A DNA stretch of 12,209 bases, taken from the NCBI RefSeq assembly GCF_036311985.1, contig NZ_JAZDCJ010000073.1. One strand, written 5' to 3'. The notes under the pieces are model-generated. The model saw only the letters and a program-made list of their open reading frames with translations. It searched no databases and had not been told where the DNA came from. This document shows, piece after piece, positions 1-6,393 of the stretch (position 1 is the stretch's first letter; every line of letters begins with the position of its first letter). Source of the stretch: JAZDCJ01 sp036311985 (GTDB lineage: Bacteria > Actinomycetota > Actinomycetes > Actinomycetales > Micrococcaceae). A program made the position numbers and the translations under genes.

Positions 1-1308
1 CGTAACGGCTTCGGCCATTTTCACGTTCATCCTTGCGGTCCCGGCCGCGGCGGCCTCGACGAGCCAGGTTCTGGCGCCTTCGCCGATGGCCAGGAACGCG
101 GCCTCGTCCGCGCTGCGGGCCCTCACCTCGTAGTCGCCGGGGAGCTTCGCCCGGGTTCCGGGGAAGTGTTCGTCGTTGATGGCGGGGCTGCCGGGCCGTG
201 CCCGTTCGTGGCGGGCGACTTCGACGGGCCCGGTCGTGCCGTGGTGGACGATGATGACCTGCTCGCCGGGCCCGGTGCCGTGGGTGCGGACGAACACCCG
301 GGCTCCGAGCAGGTGGGCCGGGACGGAGTACTGGGCGTTTTCGAAGGTGACCATTGGGGTGTTCTCCGGAACGCCGCGGGCCAGGCCGAACGCGACCGTG
401 TGGGCGGTGTCCGGGATCCGGTGCAGCCGCGGGGCTTCCTCGGCGAGCATGGCCGCGGGTTTCCGCCGCGTCGTCCGGTGCTCACGGTGATTGACCTCGT
501 CCATGAACGCCGTGCAGGCGGCCTCGAGCTCGGCGAAGGTGCGGTAGTCATCGCGGAGGTTGGTGTCTTTGGGCACGAGGTCGGCCTTGGCGAGTTTCAC
601 GGACGCTTCGACTCCGCCTTTGGTGGCCGGGTCCGCCGGTTGGCAGGTCAGCACGGTCACCCCGTAGTGCCGGGCGAAGTCCAGGGTCTGCTGGTTGCGC
701 ACCGGGACCCCGGCGACGTGGGCGGTGGTGACGGTCTTCTCGTTGTCCGTGAGGACATAGGTCGGCGCCCCTCCGAGGATCCGGAAGCACCGGTCCAGGG
801 CCGCGAACACGCTCGGCGCGGTCCTGTCCCTGAGCGGGATCACGATGCGGAAGCGTGAGAACGCCAGCCAGGCCACGAAAAGGATGGTCTTCACCCCGCC
901 GATCCGGGGCCCGTCGCCGAAGTCGTACTGCAACCACATCCCCGGTTCTGTGATCCACGGCCGGTGGACGCGGGTGTGGCCCAGCCGCCACGCGGCTTTG
1001 ACCTGCGCGATCGCCCGGCGGGTAGACCGTTCCGAACCGGTGTAGCCCAGAGCGAGGAGCTTTTCGTGGGCCTTGTCGGCCCGGATCCGGCCCTTGGAGG
1101 CTTCGATCCATTCCTCGATCTTGGGCAGGAACGCGTCGGTGACCCGGCCGCGGGCCGCGGGTTCCCCGATCGGCCGGCCCGCGTCACGGGCGGTGACGTG
1201 TTTAGCAACGGTGTGGTGCGAGCAGCCCGTGAGCTCCGCGGTGGCGCGCAACGATCCGGTCAGATCGTAGGCAGCAAGAATTTCCATGATTTCTCCGTCA
1301 GACTTCAT
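1..1308 (-). CDS. istA: IS21-family transposase IstA (3' end outside window)
   Basis: IstA is the DDE transposase of IS21 elements and cuts and joins the element ends with the helper ATPase IstB. I read an uninterrupted frame of 436 codons from ATG at 1308 to the window edge with no stop, so the C-terminus is missing here. Residues about 5-40 form a helix-turn-helix (LRATAELTGCSHHTVAKHV). The RNase-H-like core follows, with candidate catalytic D129 (QYDFGDGP), D188 (VLTDNEKT) and E234 (TKGGVEASVK), a standard DDE arrangement. Residues about 295-330 begin the family's C-terminal beta-barrel region. A Shine-Dalgarno AGGAAGAGG lies 5-13 bases before the ATG and is covered by an inverted repeat. 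The gene is in the same orientation as the tnsA/tnsB genes it interrupts, so read-through from them would enter it. Confidence 0.9.
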   Translation of the reverse strand, partial: MKSDGEIMEILAAYDLTGSLRATAELTGCSHHTVAKHVTARDAGRPIGEPAARGRVTDAFLPKIEEWIEASKGRIRADKAHEKLLALGYTGSERSTRRAIAQVKAAWRLGHTRVHRPWITEPGMWLQYDFGDGPRIGGVKTILFVAWLAFSRFRIVIPLRDRTAPSVFAALDRCFRILGGAPTYVLTDNEKTVTTAHVAGVPVRNQQTLDFARHYGVTVLTCQPADPATKGGVEASVKLAKADLVPKDTNLRDDYRTFAELEAACTAFMDEVNHREHRTTRRKPAAMLAEEAPRLHRIPDTAHTVAFGLARGVPENTPMVTFENAQYSVPAHLLGARVFVRTHGTGPGEQVIIVHHGTTGPVEVARHERARPGSPAINDEHFPGTRAKLPGDYEVRARSADEAAFLAIGEGARTWLVEAAAAGTARMNVKMAEAVT

Positions 1309-1311
1309 ACA

Positions 1312-1375
1312 GGGCCTCTTCCTGGTTCGCTTTTGGTGCGCTTAGACACCGTCATCAAACCGCAGGGAGAGGCCC
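1312..1375 (-). promoter_or_regulatory. Inverted repeat covering the istA ribosome binding site
   Basis: Two 13-nt arms (1312-1324 and 1363-1375) match as an inverted repeat at 12 of 13 positions, with 38 nt between them. On the minus-strand transcript the 3' arm, CAGGAAGAGGCCC, contains the whole Shine-Dalgarno of istA and ends 4 nt before the ATG. If it folds, it would hide the ribosome binding site. IS10 and IS50 use comparable leader hairpins to stop transposase synthesis from outside transcripts. That role here is inference. Confidence 0.55.
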
Positions 1376-1382
1376 CCACCGC

Positions 1383-1862
1383 TTAAAGACGCGGCAGGAA
1401 CAAGTAAGGAAGTGGGCAGATCTCATGGCCACCGGCGGGCAGTTCTGCTGGCCGCCAGCGGGCACTTTCGTGGCCGCCTATGGGCAGTTTTTCATGGCCG
1501 CTAACAAGCTCGCGTGCCTTTCGCTCAGTCCGCAGGGTCCCGCTTGCCACCCCGGGGTCGTAGTCACTCCGCTGCGCACCTCCATTCAGGGGCGTCCCGT
1601 AGAGCATCTCCTCCAGATGGCCCGCCAGGATTGCGGCGCGCTCGGAGTCCTCCGGATCTGCCCGTTCCAGGGACCGGGGGCCGGGGTCTCCGGGCCCGAA
1701 ATTCGGCGGAGTCGTCAGCAGGGCAGGCAGAGCGCTCACGTGGACGGCCATCCGCTCGGCGGTGCGGGAGTTTCGCAGGCCCAGGCTGGCCCCCGAGATG
1801 CTTTCGAGAATGTATTCACCGTCCTCGAGGCTGAGGGTGTCTCCGAGCCGGATGCTATCCAC
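1383..1862 (-). pseudogene. tnsB: tnsB-like (Mu/TnsB-type DDE transposase) N-terminal fragment, cut by IS21 insertion
   Basis: The frame starts at GTG 1862 after AAGGAG, overlapping the tnsA stop by 8 nt (GTGGATAG). About 119 native codons remain, down to position 1507. The reading frame then runs into the IS terminal repeats, adding about 40 foreign residues (VSGHEKLPIGG onward) before a stop at 1383-1385. The native part matches the start of actinobacterial Mu/TnsB-type transposases: an opening RLGDTLSLEDGEYIL strand region, then EEMLYGTP and a YDPGVASGTLRTERKAREL segment just before where the DNA-binding domains should begin. The DDE catalytic core is absent from the window, so the fragment cannot be an active transposase. 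The family call rests on this N-terminal pattern and on the tnsA neighbour. A separate small protein is possible but less likely. Confidence 0.75.
1412..1506 (-). repeat. Four tandem ~23-bp terminal repeats of the IS21 element
   Basis: GGGCA recurs at 1414, 1437, 1460 and 1482, and TGGCC recurs at 1426, 1449, 1471 and 1495, giving four units spaced 22-24 bp. On the minus strand the unit is roughly GGCGGCCAYGAAANYTGCCC. IS21 elements carry multiple transposase-binding repeats at their ends, so these are probably IstA binding sites. The outermost unit sits directly at the element end (1506). Confidence 0.8.
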
Positions 1863-2625
1863 GGCTGCTCCTTCCGATCAGGGTGTTCCAGCCCAGGGGC
1901 TTGGATGGGTTGTAGGTGAGGTCCCTGGCCCACAGCAGGTGGTAGATCGCTGGGATGAACCTAGCCGGAAGCTCCGGATCGAGGCCGGCGGCCAGAGTGG
2001 CGAGGGGAAGGCGCTCCTCGGCTGCCCTAAGGATCCGGGACCGCGCCGGGGCCTCGGGGGTGATGTAGGGGTGTCGGTAACCGGCTAGCCACTCGAGGTT
2101 GTGCCTCTGCACGCCGGTCGCTCCATGCAGGACCTCGTAGCCCCAACCGATTTGTTCGCAGACTTCGCGAGTCTTGGCGAACTGCATCTCAGCTTTTTCA
2201 TCGATCCGGTCCGCGGGGCGCACGTCGTAGACGACCTGGCTGCCGGAGGCATGGAGGGCAAAGTAGTCCGGATAGTGGCGGGCACCGTCGTTGAACAGTA
2301 TGCAGAACGGCTGGGCCGCCACCTTGGCCAGACGCTGGCTGTGATCTAGTTCCATGAGTACGGCGTACTCGGTCATCGACTCGTACCAGACGCTTTCACC
2401 ACTGCCGGCCCACCAGTAGTACCCCTCGTAATTACGGCGGTGCTGATAGTTCGCTGGCCGCCGTGCCCTGCGGGCAGTCTCCAGCCCGTGCCGCAGGCAT
2501 CGCGCGTCCGCGACCGAGGTACGCGCCGCCCCGGCGGCATCCGTCCAGGCGATCACAGGGTGGTCGTTGGGGTTGGCAAGATTCCGGTACGGATCTGCCG
2601 TTGCGGCTTGCTTCCCTGCTTTCAT
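1855..2625 (-). CDS. tnsA: TnsA-like heteromeric transposase endonuclease subunit
   Basis: This 256-residue protein resembles the TnsA N-terminal nuclease domain, which nicks the 5' ends of a Tn7-like transposon so that TnsB can excise it. The nuclease-like core spans residues about 78-168. It has YESMTEYAVLMELD (E82/E86 as candidate acidic catalytic residue), HYPDYFA (D120), VVYDVRPADRID (D134, R136) and a following GWGYEVL strand. The last catalytic position, usually lysine, is arginine here. The C-terminal part (about 175-256) would be the partner-binding region. I chose ATG 2625 because AGGCAGGA precedes it and homologous sequence begins there. A start at 2796 would cross the operator region and overlap the divergent gene. 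It overlaps tnsB by 8 nt, so translation is probably coupled. Confidence 0.8.
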   Translation of the reverse strand: MKAGKQAATADPYRNLANPNDHPVIAWTDAAGAARTSVADARCLRHGLETARRARRPANYQHRRNYEGYYWWAGSGESVWYESMTEYAVLMELDHSQRLAKVAAQPFCILFNDGARHYPDYFALHASGSQVVYDVRPADRIDEKAEMQFAKTREVCEQIGWGYEVLHGATGVQRHNLEWLAGYRHPYITPEAPARSRILRAAEERLPLATLAAGLDPELPARFIPAIYHLLWARDLTYNPSKPLGWNTLIGRSSRG

Positions 2626-2671
2626 GTCCTGCCTTTTTGCCGGGGGGACCAGCCGAGTAACAGCCGGTTTG

Positions 2672-2708
2672 TGTCTATTAGACCTACATACTTTATGTCT
2701 ATCAGACA
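2672..2708. promoter_or_regulatory. Paired palindromes between tnsA and the divergent regulator gene
   Basis: GTCTA-T-TAGAC (2673-2683) and TGTCT-ATC-AGACA (2696-2708) are two copies of a TGTCTATYAGACM motif with centres 24 bp apart. They lie in the most AT-rich stretch of the window, between genes starting at 2625 (-) and 2754 (+). The simplest reading is a double operator for the XRE-type protein encoded next door, controlling both genes. As direct repeats near tnsA they could also be TnsB-binding end sites. No strong -35/-10 pair was found. Confidence 0.5.
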
Positions 2709-2753
2709 TTCGCCGTGGCCGCACTCCGACCCGCCGCGACATAGGATCAACCC

Positions 2754-3098
2754 ATGAGCGACCCCCGATTTCGCCCCCGCCACATGGCTGCACCACCGGA
2801 CCGCAGACATTTTGGAAAACTCTCCGAGATCCAGTGGCTCACGGGCACGACTGAGCTCGAGATTTCACGCGTCGAGGCCGCCCGCCTGCAGCATTCCTTC
2901 GCGGTTAGGATCAACCAGCGGCTAAGGGACCAAGGCCACAGCATTCGTGCCTACGCGACACTCACTGGATCCGGCTATGACCGCATGACCAAAGTCCTTC
3001 GTGGAGAGGCTGTTATGCGGCTGGAAGACGTTGCGGACGCCGAGCGTCTGCTCGGAGGGATCGTGCAGACGCCCCCGACGGCCAGGCAAACCTCGTAG
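2754..3098 (+). CDS. XRE/Cro-like helix-turn-helix protein, divergent from tnsA
   Basis: This is a 114-residue protein. Residues about 48-100 look like a lambda-repressor-type HTH of four helices: FAVRINQRLRDQG, SIRAYATLTG, GYDRMTKVLRGE (recognition helix) and MRLEDVADAERLLG. The N-terminal 45 residues are of unknown function. The start at ATG 2754 has AGGA eight bases upstream. Divergence from tnsA with two palindromes between them suggests a repressor of transposition genes and of itself, but this is inferred from layout. I cannot assign a specific family beyond the HTH fold. Confidence 0.6.
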   Translation: MSDPRFRPRHMAAPPDRRHFGKLSEIQWLTGTTELEISRVEAARLQHSFAVRINQRLRDQGHSIRAYATLTGSGYDRMTKVLRGEAVMRLEDVADAERLLGGIVQTPPTARQTS

Positions 3099-3418
3099 CC
3101 ATCGGCGGCGCGGTCGACCGGGGAGTAGTTGGTAGCCCCGTTCGCAGGCTGGTACAACCCCGTCAGTTCTCGCCTGCCCTACCCCGTCCTGTTGTACCGC
3201 CAAATGCTTGCTGAGCGCTCCATGTCAGTAGATGGCAACAGCAGTGCGAACCAGCTACTCGGTGGGATGTGTACACGTTGCAGCCGGAAGAGGAGCGGCG
3301 CCCTCACATCGCCATGCGACGCCGCTCTCGCCACGGGCTCCAGCAGGAAGGAGCTGCGGAGGCGGCATCAACGGCGGAAGACGGCCGTCCCGGGCTCCCA
3401 AAGCTAACACTCGGAATG
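3099..3418. other. Intergenic stretch with no recognised gene
   Basis: No frame here gives a protein I recognise, and the candidate frames have shadow-like composition. It contains an 8-bp inverted repeat, GGTACAAC (3151-3158) with GTTGTACC (3191-3198), separated by 32 nt, and a GTGTACAC palindrome (3269-3276). CCCCGTC occurs at 3158-3164 and 3182-3188. These could mark a transposon end or a terminator, but nothing is decisive. The right end leads into the mntH promoter. Confidence 0.4.
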
Positions 3419-3439
3419 TACGATTTAGGCGTGCCTAAA
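3419..3439 (+). promoter_or_regulatory. mntH -10 element and DtxR/MntR-like operator
   Basis: TTTAGGC-GT-GCCTAAA (3424-3439) has 7-bp arms and the TTAGGC/GCCTAA character of DtxR/MntR-family operators. TACGAT (3419-3424) fits a TANNNT -10 and would place transcription start near 3431, the GTG chosen for mntH. No convincing -35 was seen. An Mn-responsive repressor bound here would cover the start of transcription. Confidence 0.6.
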
Positions 3440-4717
3440 AATCCGACAGTGCCGCCGTCGCCCGTGCAGGGGAACCGCGCTTCGGACCTGTCCGCGCGGC
3501 GGCGCCGCCTGACCGGCCGTCTCCTCTTGCTGGGTCCGGCGTTCGTGGCGGCTATCGCCTACGTGGACCCGGGCAACGTCGCGGCCAACCTGACCGCCGG
3601 ATCCCGGTACGGGTTCCTGCTGGTCTGGGTGCTGGTGGTGGCGAACCTGATGGCGGTCCTGGTGCAGTACCAGTCGGCGAAGCTGGGGCTGGCCACCGGG
3701 CACAGCCTGCCCGAGTTTCTGGGCAGGAGGCTGAGGACCGCACCCCGGAGGCTCTACTGGGCGCAGGCCGAGCTTGTGGCAGCCGCGACGGACATGGCCG
3801 AGGTGATCGGCGGGGCAGTGGCCCTGAATCTGCTCTTCGGGCTGCCGCTGCTAACGGGCGGGTTCATCGTGGGGGCCGCGTCGATGCTGCTGCTGATGCT
3901 GCAATCCCACCGCAGCCAGCGCTCGTTCGAGAACGCGGTGATCGTGCTGCTGGCGATCATCGCGTTCGGCTTCGTCACCGGGCTGATGGTCAACCTGCCC
4001 GCCCCGGGCGACGTCCTCGGCGGACTCGTCCCCCGCTTCGACGGGGTGGACACCGTCTTGCTCGCGGCGAGCATGCTCGGCGCGACGGTGATGCCCCACG
4101 CGATCTACCTGCACTCGGCCCTGGCCCGGGATCGGCACGGATTCGCGCCCACCGAACACATGCGGACCCGGCTGATTCGCATCACGCGGTGGGACGTCAT
4201 TGGCGCCCTTGCGGTCGCCGGGGCGGTCAACATCTCGATGGTGCTCCTGGCCGCGTCGAGCCTGCGCGGGGTCGAGGGAACCGACACGATCGCCGGGGCC
4301 CACGCGGCCATCGTCTCCGCGCTGGGCCCGGTGGTGGGGGTGGTCTTCGGCGTGGGACTGTTGGCCTCCGGGGTCGCATCGACCTCGGTCGGCTGCTACG
4401 CCGGGGCCACGATCATGGGCGGGCTGCTCAAGGTCCGCATCCCACTGATGCTGCGGAGGCTGATCACCCTGATCCCGGCCCTGCTGGTGCTAGGCGGCGG
4501 GATCGAACCGACGCTCGCGCTGATCCTGAGCCAGGTGCTGCTCAGCTTCGGGATTCCCTTCGCCCTGATTCCGCTGATCCGGCTCACGGGATCGCACCGG
4601 GTGATGGGCTCCCACGTGGACGCGATGCCCCTGCGGATCGCCGGGTGGACCAGTGCCGTGCTGATCGTCGGGCTCAATGTCGTGCTCATCGCGCTGACCC
4701 TCGCCGAAGGCATCTAG
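3431..4717 (+). CDS. mntH: NRAMP-family Mn2+/H+ symporter (MntH)
   Basis: MntH imports Mn2+ and related divalent cations across the cytoplasmic membrane using the proton gradient. The 428-residue protein has the full family length, with about 11 membrane segments. The TM1 metal site DPGN is at 46-49 (AIAYVDPGNVAAN) and the TM6 site MPH at 221-223 (GATVMPHAIYLHS), both intact. The start is uncertain: GTG 3431 is preferred because a -10 and a metal-regulator palindrome overlap it, implying a leaderless message. ATG 3416 and ATG 3269 are in frame but lack a ribosome binding site, and the extra residues do not look like NRAMP. It is convergent with the CDF gene across a hairpin. Manganese import can offset cadmium and oxidative stress, which fits the island. 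Confidence 0.9.
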   Translation: MPKNPTVPPSPVQGNRASDLSARRRRLTGRLLLLGPAFVAAIAYVDPGNVAANLTAGSRYGFLLVWVLVVANLMAVLVQYQSAKLGLATGHSLPEFLGRRLRTAPRRLYWAQAELVAAATDMAEVIGGAVALNLLFGLPLLTGGFIVGAASMLLLMLQSHRSQRSFENAVIVLLAIIAFGFVTGLMVNLPAPGDVLGGLVPRFDGVDTVLLAASMLGATVMPHAIYLHSALARDRHGFAPTEHMRTRLIRITRWDVIGALAVAGAVNISMVLLAASSLRGVEGTDTIAGAHAAIVSALGPVVGVVFGVGLLASGVASTSVGCYAGATIMGGLLKVRIPLMLRRLITLIPALLVLGGGIEPTLALILSQVLLSFGIPFALIPLIRLTGSHRVMGSHVDAMPLRIAGWTSAVLIVGLNVVLIALTLAEGI

Positions 4718-4724
4718 GGCCGCA

Positions 4725-4747
4725 CCGCGAAGCCCTAGGCTGCGCGG
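4725..4747. terminator. Bidirectional hairpin between mntH and the CDF gene
   Basis: CCGCG-A-AGCC-CTA-GGCT-G-CGCGG forms a 5+4 bp stem with one A/G mismatch and a 3-nt loop. It lies in the 39-bp gap between convergent stop codons. There is no long T-tract, which is common for GC-rich actinobacterial terminators. It probably serves both genes. Confidence 0.65.
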
Positions 4748-4756
4748 GCGCCCGGC

Positions 4757-5665
4757 TCAGTCGTGCGTTGCGTGCTCGTGGTCGGTGTGGGTGGACGGTT
4801 CGAGCTGGAACGTGGAGTGTTCGACGCTGACGTCGAAGTGCTCCGCCACGCACCGTTGGAGCTCGTCGAGCATTTGCGGGGCGTGGCCGTCGGAGAAGCA
4901 GGAGTCCTCGACGACGACGTGGGCGCTCAGGGTGGGCAGGCCGCTCGCAATCAGCGAGGCGTGCAGGTCGTGCACGCCGCGGACGTGGGGCAGGGCGAGG
5001 ATGTGGGCGCGGACGTCCTCTAGATCCAGTCCCTTGGGCGCGGTCTCCAGCAGGATGCTGCCGGCCTCGCGGAGGATTTTCAGGGTCCGCGGCACGATGA
5101 GCACGGAGATGAGCATGCCGGCCAGGGCGTCGGCCCGTTCCCAACCGGTCGTGGCGATGACGATGGCGCTGACGATGACCGCCACGGATCCCAGTGCGTC
5201 GTTGACGACCTCGAGGAACGCGGCCCGCATGTTGAGGTTGGCGCCACGGCCGGCGCTGAGCACCAGCATGGAGGCGATGTTGCCGACCAGGCCGATGATG
5301 CCGAACAACAGCAGCCCGCTGGAGCTGATCTCCGGAGGGGAAACGAGGCGTTGGATGCCCTCACTGAAGACGTACACGCCGACGGCCAGCAGGACCGCGG
5401 CCTGCGCGCCGGCGGCGAGGACCTCGGCGCGCAGGTACCCCCAGGTCCGCCGGGAGGTGGTCGGGCGCGTCGCGAGCGTCGCGGCGATCAGGGCCATCAG
5501 CAGGCCGCCGGCGTCGGTGAGCATGTGCGCCGCGTCAACCAGCAGGGCCAGGCTCCCGGTGATCAGCGCTCCGATAACCTCCGCGACCAGGATGGTGGCA
5601 GTGATCGCGAAGGCAATGGCGAGGCGTCCCCGGTGGCTCTGCGGTGCGTGGTGGTGTCCGCCCAT
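4757..5665 (-). CDS. CDF-family divalent cation efflux protein (CzcD/ZitB-like)
   Basis: Cation diffusion facilitators export Zn2+, Cd2+, Co2+ or similar ions from the cytoplasm in exchange for protons. The 302-residue protein has six membrane segments (about 13-200) and a cytoplasmic C-terminal domain with HDLH (232-235) and SAHVVVED (around 249). TM2 has the usual site H47-x3-D51 (DAAHMLTD). The TM5 site reads E152-x3-D156 (FLEVVNDALGS), not the HxxxD common in Zn-type members, so the metal preference is uncertain. Both termini are histidine-rich (GGHHH; HTDHEHATHD), plausible metal-binding tails. ATG 5665 has AAGGAGA upstream. It is the last gene of the minus-strand cluster, 57 nt after the VKOR gene. 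Confidence 0.9.
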   Translation of the reverse strand: MGGHHHAPQSHRGRLAIAFAITATILVAEVIGALITGSLALLVDAAHMLTDAGGLLMALIAATLATRPTTSRRTWGYLRAEVLAAGAQAAVLLAVGVYVFSEGIQRLVSPPEISSSGLLLFGIIGLVGNIASMLVLSAGRGANLNMRAAFLEVVNDALGSVAVIVSAIVIATTGWERADALAGMLISVLIVPRTLKILREAGSILLETAPKGLDLEDVRAHILALPHVRGVHDLHASLIASGLPTLSAHVVVEDSCFSDGHAPQMLDELQRCVAEHFDVSVEHSTFQLEPSTHTDHEHATHD

Positions 5666-5688
5666 CGCTCGTGTCTCCTTGCGGTGCG

Positions 5689-5703
5689 GGGCGGAAGCCG
5701 CCC
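5689..5703 (-). terminator. Small hairpin between VKOR and CDF genes
   Basis: GGGCGG-AAG-CCGCCC is a perfect 6-bp stem with a 3-nt loop in the 57-bp gap. It may attenuate or end transcription after the VKOR gene. It is short and has no T-run, so it could be fortuitous in such GC-rich DNA. Confidence 0.35.
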
Positions 5704-5722
5704 GGTTGTCTGGGTGCGGGGT

Positions 5723-6364
5723 TTAGATGCCGGTGAAGGCGGGCAGGAAACGCAGGAACACGGAGCCGGCGACCAGGACGTAGGCGGTGGCGACGAGCGT
5801 GCCGGCCCAGCCGGTGGCGAACCGGGCGACGGCCGGCGGTGCGGGGATGACGCCGTGGGCGAGGTTGCGGGCGGTGAGCAGGATGAACAGCGGGATCATC
5901 GCTGCCCACACGACCATGCAGTACAGGCACAGGATGTAGATCTCGAACAGGGCTTGGCTCCACAGCCACACCACGAACACCATGCCCAGGGTGACGCCGG
6001 CCTGCAGTCCGGCCCAGTACCAGCGCCCGAGCCGGGCGCCGGAGAGGACCGCCATCGCGGTCGCGAGGACGACAGCGAACGCCACGATCCCGATCAGCGG
6101 GTTGGGGAACCCGAACAGTTCGGACTGCCAGGTCCCCATGACCCGCCCGCAGGACACCCACGGGTTCACGTCGCAGCTCGTTACGTGCCCCGGGTTCTCG
6201 TACAGGGCCAGGCGCTCCAGGACGAGGATGGCCGAGGCGATCCAGCCCACGGCCCCCGTCATTAGGAGGACGAGGCCGAAGGCGCTCGGGCCGGCGAAAC
6301 GGGGGCCCAGCGCTGTTTCGGGGTTTCCGGCCGCGGCGCGGTCGGACATTTGCGAGGTGGTCAT
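5723..6364 (-). CDS. Vitamin K epoxide reductase (VKOR) family membrane protein
   Basis: Bacterial VKOR reoxidises DsbA-like proteins by passing electrons to membrane quinones, the job DsbB does in proteobacteria. This 213-residue protein has about five membrane segments. The active-site CxxC is C146-LY-C149 (YILCLYCMVVWAA), and the loop cysteine pair is C64/C72 (SCDVNPWVSCGRVMG), so all four redox cysteines are present. The FGFPNPLIGIVAF segment is also typical of the family. ATG 6364 has AGGAGAG eight bases upstream. It starts 29 nt after the DsbA-like gene on the same strand, so the two probably form one oxidation pathway. Their place among metal exporters is unusual. Confidence 0.9.
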   Translation of the reverse strand: MTTSQMSDRAAAGNPETALGPRFAGPSAFGLVLLMTGAVGWIASAILVLERLALYENPGHVTSCDVNPWVSCGRVMGTWQSELFGFPNPLIGIVAFAVVLATAMAVLSGARLGRWYWAGLQAGVTLGMVFVVWLWSQALFEIYILCLYCMVVWAAMIPLFILLTARNLAHGVIPAPPAVARFATGWAGTLVATAYVLVAGSVFLRFLPAFTGI

Positions 6365-6393
6365 GGGGGCGCTCTCCTGGATTGGGCGTGCGG

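Larger units (their letters stand above)
1..1506 (-). mobile_element. IS21-family insertion sequence, partial (upstream terminus plus istA)
   Basis: The element is read on the minus strand. Its outer end is at 1506, where the minus strand begins TGTTAGCGGCCATG, a TG-start typical of IS21-family ends. Four tandem repeats of about 23 bp follow inward, then a leader and istA. The other end, with the istB helper ATPase gene expected for this family, lies left of the window. The boundary is supported because sequence right of 1506 reads as a continuous TnsB-like N-terminus, while sequence left of it does not. The target duplication cannot be checked with only one end present; the flanking bases are AGCTCGCG at 1507-1514. 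Confidence 0.85.
1507..3098. mobile_element. Tn7-like (TnsA/TnsB) transposon remnant, end not precisely located
   Basis: The block contains tnsA, the tnsB 5' fragment and a divergent XRE-type gene. In Tn7-like elements TnsA (5' cleavage) and TnsB (3' cleavage and joining) form a heteromeric transposase, with an AAA+ partner encoded further downstream. Here the downstream part lies beyond the IS21 insertion, outside the window. I could not fix the right terminus; it could lie anywhere from the palindromes at 2672 to about 3400. Codon use in this block is less GC-biased than in the metal genes, consistent with separate ancestry. Confidence 0.6.

Noticed and set aside
2626..2796. Longer start for TnsA at 2796
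   Set aside because: It would translate the palindromic operator region and overlap the divergent HTH gene. The added residues show no TnsA character.
1507..3098. CRISPR-associated Tn7-like transposon
   Set aside because: No Cas gene, CRISPR repeat or TniQ-like gene is visible. Only tnsA and a tnsB fragment are present.
3129..3407. Possible small protein upstream of mntH
   Set aside because: No ribosome binding site, no recognisable motif, and it overlaps the mntH promoter approach. Composition looks non-coding.
4785..5726. Long + strand frame opposite the CDF gene
   Set aside because: It is antisense to a clearly real CDF gene, has Ser/Arg/Thr/Ala-rich composition and no recognisable domain. 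This is a common artefact in high-GC DNA.
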